Part shown: one piece after another, positions 59,365-64,000 of the stretch
How positions within the stretch are numbered: position 1 is the stretch's first letter
How the letters are laid out: each line of letters begins with the position of its first letter
Source: Desmodus rotundus
Lineage: Eukaryota > Chordata > Mammalia > Chiroptera > Phyllostomidae
NCBI RefSeq assembly: GCF_022682495.2
Contig: NC_071396.1
Span: 17,419,735-17,483,734 of the forward strand
Direction of reading: 5' to 3'
DNA length: 64,000 nucleotides
The notes under the pieces: generated by a model
Told to the model about the DNA's origin: nothing
The model's database searches: none
Seen by the model: only the letters and a program-made list of their open reading frames with translations
Translations under genes and position numbers: made by a program

Positions 59365-59986
59365 AGGAGGTGGAGGGATTGGTGCAATCTTCCTTAAACG
59401 TTTGGTGGAATTGATCGATGAAACCATCTGGTTCTGGGCTTTGCTTCATTGGAAGATTTTTGGTCCCTGACTCAATCTCTACTTGTTACCAGTTTGTTCA
59501 GATTTCTGATGATGTTTTGAGTCAGTTTATCTAGGTTATCTGATTTTTTTGACATACGATTGTTAATAGTATTCTCTTATAATCCTTTATATATTCTGAT
59601 AATGTTCCCTCTTTCTTCCTTGATTTTGGTCATTTGAATCTTCTCTCTTTTTCGTTCGTCAGTATTACCAAAGGTTTGCCAATTTTCTTGATCTTTCAAA
59701 AAAAATCAACTTTTGGTTTTATTGATTTTATCATTTTCTGTTCTGTAATTCATTTATTTTCCTCTAATTTTTACTATATAGTCTTTTCTCTCTTTTTTTT
59801 TTTGGTACACTTTGCTCTTTATCTTTTAATTTACGTTTTCTGTGTCTTGAGGTAAAAGGTTAGGCTACTGATTGAGGGCGTCCCTCTTTCTTGTGGGAAC
59901 GTTTGCGTGTCCATGTCTTCCCCTCAGCACTGCTTTAGCTGCGTCCCATAAGTGCTGCCACACCGTGTCTCCAGTTTTACTCATTC
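59365..59986 (-). repeat. L1 ORF2 fragment, antisense, left part
   Basis: Antisense ORF2: GAATTGATCGATGAAACCATCTGG region (59409), TCTTATAATCCTTTATATATTC (59574), TCTTGATCTTTCAAAAAAAATCAACTTTTGG region (59685), and GCACTGCTTTAGCTGCGTCCCATAAG-like ending near 59952. This matches the reverse-transcriptase N-side of ORF2 read backwards. It stops at 59986, where a solo LTR is inserted, and resumes at 61133. Confidence 0.8.
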
Positions 59987-61132
59987 GGTTACCAACAGAG
60001 TGGGATTCAGGCACCTGCAGCCATGCACAAGCATAACACAGTAGTCTGTAGGGCAGGAAAAGGTTTTTATTACCACATTGCCCAATCTGGGAGAGTCATA
60101 ATCTTCTGCAAAACACAGAAGGCAGCCAGCCACCCCCGGGACCAGAGTCCATGGTCAGACGTCCTGCTCCATTCTCATGTGTTCTCCTGGGGCCCCGGGC
60201 TCGGGCGCTGAGGGGTCTCCGTGTTCCCAGCTCCAGGCTCTCTCTTTCTCTGGAGTGAGCACTTGCAGGGCCAGTGTCTCCATTGTCTCACCACAACTTC
60301 CTGCCTCTCCTAGGGCCAGCGCACGGCTGACGGATCAGGCAACAGGCTCTGTGGGCAGAGCTCCAGCACCCAAGGCTGCTCACACCCCTGGGGACAGCAA
60401 ACATTCCAGCCCACTCACCTGTGCCCTGCTTTCAGGGCCAGTGAAGGGGTGCGGACAGGGCATGCGTGGGGCAGCCATAGCGCCCTGCAGGCTGCCGCTG
60501 GTGCGCATGTCCTGCCCACGCCTGCTCCTGACTGGGTGAGCAAGAGCAAGAGCAAGACAAGAGCGGTGAGTGGGGCTGGCATCCATTGAGTGCCACCAAC
60601 GCTCCAGATCCCCCAACAGGGCTTTGCAAAGGCAGAAGGAGGGCCAAGACTCCACAGCCTCCATTTTAATCTTCCACCCCCAAAATCTTGCGCACTGTGG
60701 GGGCTTCCACCTTGCCAGACAACCTAGGCTGATGTCCATCCCGCATCTCCTCCACTCCTCCTGCCGCCATGATCCAGAAGCTGGAAGGAGGGCTTCCTAG
60801 GTGCGTGCAGTGTCTCTGCAGTGGCAGGGTACCCCGCGCTGGCGTTTGCCCTCACCCGGGAATAAGGAGTCACTTGCTGGCAGCGGCTTCAATCCTGCGA
60901 CCCCTCCCTCGCTTTGGGGAGTGCAGCGTTTCTCCGTGGTGTGGCTCTGGCTGCCCGGTTGCCAGGGCAACACTGGCTGTTGCGCGGGGCTGGTGCACAG
61001 GCCCTGCTAGCTTTTCACTCTTGTATCAGGCAGCTGCTTCCTAGGGCCCCTCCCCTCTCCAAAGGTAGGCTCTCCTACTGCGTCGGGGATCCCTGTCCCC
61101 CGGCCAGTGATCTGTCCAGATCCCCCGTTACA
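59987..61132 (-). mobile_element. Solo LTR of an endogenous retrovirus, inserted in L1
   Basis: A 1146-bp block interrupts one L1. Read on the minus strand it begins TGTAACGGGGGATC at 61132 and ends ...GTTGGTAACC at 59987; these are near inverted ends (TGTAAC/GGTTAC), with the outer base of the 3' end mutated. An AATAAA polyadenylation signal lies at 60071-60066 (minus). A short direct repeat flanks it (CATTC left, ATTTC right), both matching the same GTTTC of L1. No viral coding sequence is present, so it is a recombined solo LTR. The 119- and 120-codon frames within it are chance. The class (ERV1, 2 or 3) is not determined. Confidence 0.7.
60066..60071 (-). promoter_or_regulatory. Polyadenylation signal of the solo LTR
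   Basis: AATAAA on the minus strand, placed about 80 bp before the 3' end of the LTR, as expected for the retroviral R region. Confidence 0.55.
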
Positions 61133-61390
61133 ATTTCACAATATTTTTAAAGTTCGCCTGTGATTTCTTCTTTGACTCATTGGTTCATTAGGAGTATGTT
61201 GTTTAATTCCAACATATTTGTCTGTTTCCCAAATCTCTTTTTGTTATTTATTTCTAATTTTATTCTATTGCGATATAAACACATACTGTGTATGATTTCA
61301 AAACTTTAATATTTGTTTAAGCTTGTTTTACGGCCTAATGCATGATTTACTCTGCAGAACGTTGGGTGTGAAATTGAGAACTGGAATTCT
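61133..61390 (-). repeat. L1 ORF2 fragment, antisense, right part
   Basis: Continues the L1 interrupted at 59986: TTTCACAATATTTTTAAAG, TGATTTCTTCTTTGACTCATTGG, GAGTATGTTGTTTAATTCC, TTTATTCTATTGCGATATAAAC and GTTTTACGGCCTAATGCATG. The order matches ORF2 backwards, directly following the LWDAAKAV-coding region of the left part. Confidence 0.8.
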
Positions 61391-62643
61391 GGCCCTTACC
61401 CCTCACGCTCTGCAGGGGTAAGAAGGCTCTGCAGCTGCTCCTCAGGGTGGGCAGCCTGGCCCAGCACTGCCACGGTGGGAGGGGCGTGGCTCTGGCAGGG
61501 TCCCTTTAACCAGCTCTTCCCCAGGCCTCCTGTGACACCACCCTCTGCTTCTGCGGGCATTCCACTCGGTCCCACTAACTGCAGGCTGATTGTTCTATGG
61601 GTTTTCATGGTGCCTGGGACACAGATTGTTCCCAGACTGACACTGTTAAATCCAGACTCCTTTGAAGCCTGCTTCTGAGGTGAGTCTTGAGATTACACTG
61701 ACCCTAGGGCTGTCTCCTTCCCTGACTCTCTGGTAAACTGTGTGGACCAAGTTCAGCCTATTGGCCTTGTTGCTTACCCCCCATGTCACTGTTGTTTTGA
61801 GAGTAGTCTCCTGCTTGAACTTCAGCACACTCTTGTTCAAATTAAGACAGTTTCTACCAGAGTTCTATTCTATTATGCACTGACTATGCCCCTGGGAAAA
61901 AAAAGTTTCTGATCCTTTCCAGAGCAGGCGGAGGGAAAAGTACCCACTTTCTCCCAGAACGAACTGCCTCCTGAACGATGGAGCTGAATGGAGGCAGCAG
62001 CCTCTCATCTGCGTCTCCCAGGGTGGACACTTTACAGAATAAGTGAGTGGGACTGAGGGCGGATCAGAGCCCCAGTGTTCTCAGTTTGCCATTGCCGGAA
62101 ACGCACCTCTGCATTATGAGTGGGAGCTAAGTGGACGAAGGAAGCCCCCACTCTCTTGGCAACACCTCCTAAGAATTTCATCTCTGCAGCTTAGAGTTTA
62201 GGGGAATGAGGAATGCTGGTGCCTGATTTTCCTGGGGAGATACCGTAACCCTTACCTGAAATTAGAGGAGTGGGCCCATTTTCTTAGCCACACCTGGGGC
62301 TGGAATGGAGCTGAGGGAGAAGGATAAAGTCACTGCTCAAGTGCCTGGACTCTTGCTGTTCTTAAGATTTAATATATTTTTTCGGAATAAATATTTCTTC
62401 TTTCGCTATATGCTCTTAGGACAATTTCCAGGGACTTTAACCACTCAAGGTTAATTTGTGGAGATGGGCACACAGAGCTCCCCATGCTGATTTTGGTGCA
62501 ACGGGTTTTTCTTTACCAGAGAGATTGAATCTAAAACACAGTAGTAAGGTCAAGTACAATAGTACGGTTTTGGAGAATAATAATTTGGGGCTAACATACT
62601 TCCCTTTGTTATATAAAGAATTATTATAAAATTATTGTACTTT
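61391..62643. other. Unclassified, no supported gene
   Basis: L1 similarity ends at 61390. The following 1.25 kb is GC-moderate and then AT-rich, with an AATAAA hexamer on the plus strand near 62384 (GGAATAAATATTTC). It could be another inserted non-coding element, but no terminal structure was found. Confidence 0.35.
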
Positions 62644-62850
62644 GCCCTGGCTGGTGTGGCTCCGTGAGTTGAGCATCTGCCCGTGAACCAGAGGATCACG
62701 GGTTAGATTCCCAGTCAGGGCACGTGCCTGGGTGGCCGGCCAGGTCCCCAGTAGGGGGCGCCTGAGAGCGACCACACATTGATGTTTCTCTCCTTCTCTT
62801 TCTCCGTCCCTTCTCTAAAAATAAACAAATAAAATCTTTGAAAAAATACA
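62644..62850 (+). mobile_element. Ves-type SINE
   Basis: Sense Ves: GCCCTGGCTGGTGTGGCTCC, B-box-like GGTTAGATTCC, GCCAGGTCCCCAGTAGGGGG, ACCACACATTGATGTTTCTC, CT-rich stretch and an AAATAAACAAATAAAA tail. Target duplication unclear (AT-rich flanks). Confidence 0.9.
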
Positions 62851-63374
62851 ATTATTTAAAATAATGTAATAAGTTAGTGAACATGGAGACAAGCTAGAGA
62901 ACCCTAAAATTGATGCATTACAGCATAACGCCATATATAGAAGTGGTGCCCCTCGTTAGGAGGAAAGGTTAGCCTGTCCAATAAATGGTACAGGATGACT
63001 GATTTTACATATAAAATGACATTGGATCAAGAAGCATAAATACATTTAATATTTTTGAAAAAACCATTTTAATTAGATCATTTTGTTAAATATGTACCCA
63101 TGACATTCAATCATATATGCTCTGTAGGAATTTGTGGAGATACCTTGAGGGTGAAGGAGACAAGGGAAGGAGGGGGAAGAGAACACAGGAGCACTGCTCT
63201 CGAGGAGTTGTTCAACAGTGGGGTTTCACAAAATTATCTGCTAATCCTTTATGCAAAATTGTAAAATGCCCATGTTTCAGAGTCATCTTGGAAATGCTAA
63301 CAGAGTAACTTGCCTAATCTGGTAGTAGATACAGGTAGAACCTAGATTCTTCTCCAATAATCATTTTCTCCTGT
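62851..63374. other. Unclassified AT-rich sequence
   Basis: No gene or repeat recognised. Confidence 0.35.
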
Positions 63375-63730
63375 TCCTGGTTGGGTTGTGTGAGTTGACG
63401 GTGTCTTAGGCCCCCTTGCAGTTGGATGTGGACATGTGACTATTCCAACCTGTTGGCGGTGGGCAGTTTTGAGGTGTTCTACTCTCATGCCTGGTGTATA
63501 AAATTTCCTGGACCCCTTTTCTGTCTCCTCCCTCTTCTGTACCACAGATGCAGATATGGTGAGGCCCTGGAGGATGGGGGAGACACGAGATAGAAGGAGC
63601 AGGAGCCTCTGATCGACCACACTGAGGAGCTCTGCTGACCACCTTCACACCACGCAGGGTCTGGCCTGAGCGCGAGAGGAAACTGTGCCGTGAAGCTGCC
63701 GCAACCGTGGTGCCCATTCACTGGTCCAAC
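63375..63730 (+). repeat. MaLR/MLT1-type LTR fragment
   Basis: CCCCCTTGCAGTTGGATGTGGACATGTGAC (63410-63440 region), the GTGTATAAAATTTCC TATA-like segment (63495), and GGCCCTGGAGGATGGGGGAG followed by ACGAGATAGAAGGAGC and GAGCCTCTGATCGACCACAC (63560-63620) follow an MLT1-type LTR body in order. The 3' end is not clear. The minus-strand frames over it (92, 103, 113 codons) are chance. Confidence 0.5.
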
Positions 63731-63909
63731 ACACGTAGTTCGCAGGTCTGTGTTGTTAGGATTGGAGGATGTTAGGACGATATCATAAAAATTGTAAATT
63801 TGCATAATTAGAGGAGAAGGGGACAAACAATACCTCTTTATCCTTCATAAAACAAAGAGGTTACGGACAGAGTACTAGGCTGGTAAATGGCCCCTAGATG
63901 GGAGAAGAC
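63731..63909. other. Unclassified
   Basis: Nothing recognised. Confidence 0.3.
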
Positions 63910-64000
63910 TGTTCAAGTTATCCATTGCTGCACAGTAAACTATTCTAAAACTTAACTACTTAAAGTAATAATCATTCCACTCTGTGTTCTTATAGTTTAA
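63910..64000 (-). repeat. MaLR LTR 3' end, antisense, cut by window edge
   Basis: GTTATCCATTGCTGCACAGTAAAC, then AAAACTTAACTACTTAAAG, is the antisense of the MaLR end (TTTTAAGCCACTAAGTTTTGG...TTTGTTACAGCAGCAATAG). Only the first 90 bp lies in the window. Confidence 0.5.

Noticed and set aside
60177..60739. Overlapping 120- and 119-codon frames on opposite strands
   Set aside because: Both lie within the solo LTR, which is non-coding and GC-rich.

Overview
The window looks like nuclear DNA from a bat, probably a microbat (Yangochiroptera). The main reason is eight tRNA-derived SINEs of the bat Ves type. They begin with a CCTGGCTGGTGTGGCTCAG-like tRNA half, carry the ACCACACATTGATGTTTCTC-like body, and end in a CT-rich stretch plus an A-rich tail. 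Ancient mammalian repeats (MIR, L2-type, L1M-type LINEs, MLT1-type LTRs), CpG poverty and uniform AT-richness fit a mammalian intergenic or intronic region. I found no convincing host protein-coding exon, no structural RNA gene, and nothing bacterial or plasmid-like. Long open frames are either decayed transposon proteins or chance ORFs.

Layout. 1-10 kb: old L2-type and L1 fragments, one possible LTR (1879-2711) and a Ves SINE (7291-7460). 10-16 kb: an MLT1-type LTR, then a long, decayed, sense-strand L1 (about 10700-15395) carrying a nested Ves. 18.8-21.5 kb: a nearly full-length HAL1 (half-LINE, ORF1 only) on the minus strand, followed by three Ves copies. 24-27 kb: a second MLT1-type LTR, and an L1 3' end split by a 200-bp palindromic DNA transposon (MITE) with a clean TA duplication. 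29.2-32.2 kb: two 5'-truncated L1 copies head to head. 34.2-35.2 kb: an L1 5' region interrupted by a mariner deletion derivative that keeps only the transposase DNA-binding part and one terminal repeat. 38.6-43 kb: three old antisense L1 fragments. 47-55 kb: Ves and MIR, an exact 60-bp tandem duplication, repeat-poor AT-rich DNA and a C-rich low-complexity block. 55.3-57 kb: a GC- and CpG-rich segment of unknown origin. 59.2-61.4 kb: a (TGTGGG)n array, then an L1 interrupted by a 1.15-kb solo LTR. The last 1.4 kb holds a Ves and two MaLR-type fragments.

No genes act together here. The biology is the layered history of retrotransposons and DNA transposons, with several nested insertions whose order can be read directly. 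I did not find a new multi-gene system. The best leads are the nested insertions, the exact 60-bp duplication, the G-rich array, the CpG-rich segment and a few regulatory-looking repeat-free stretches. Repeat family names come from recognition of consensus features, not from a database search, and the edges of old repeats are approximate.
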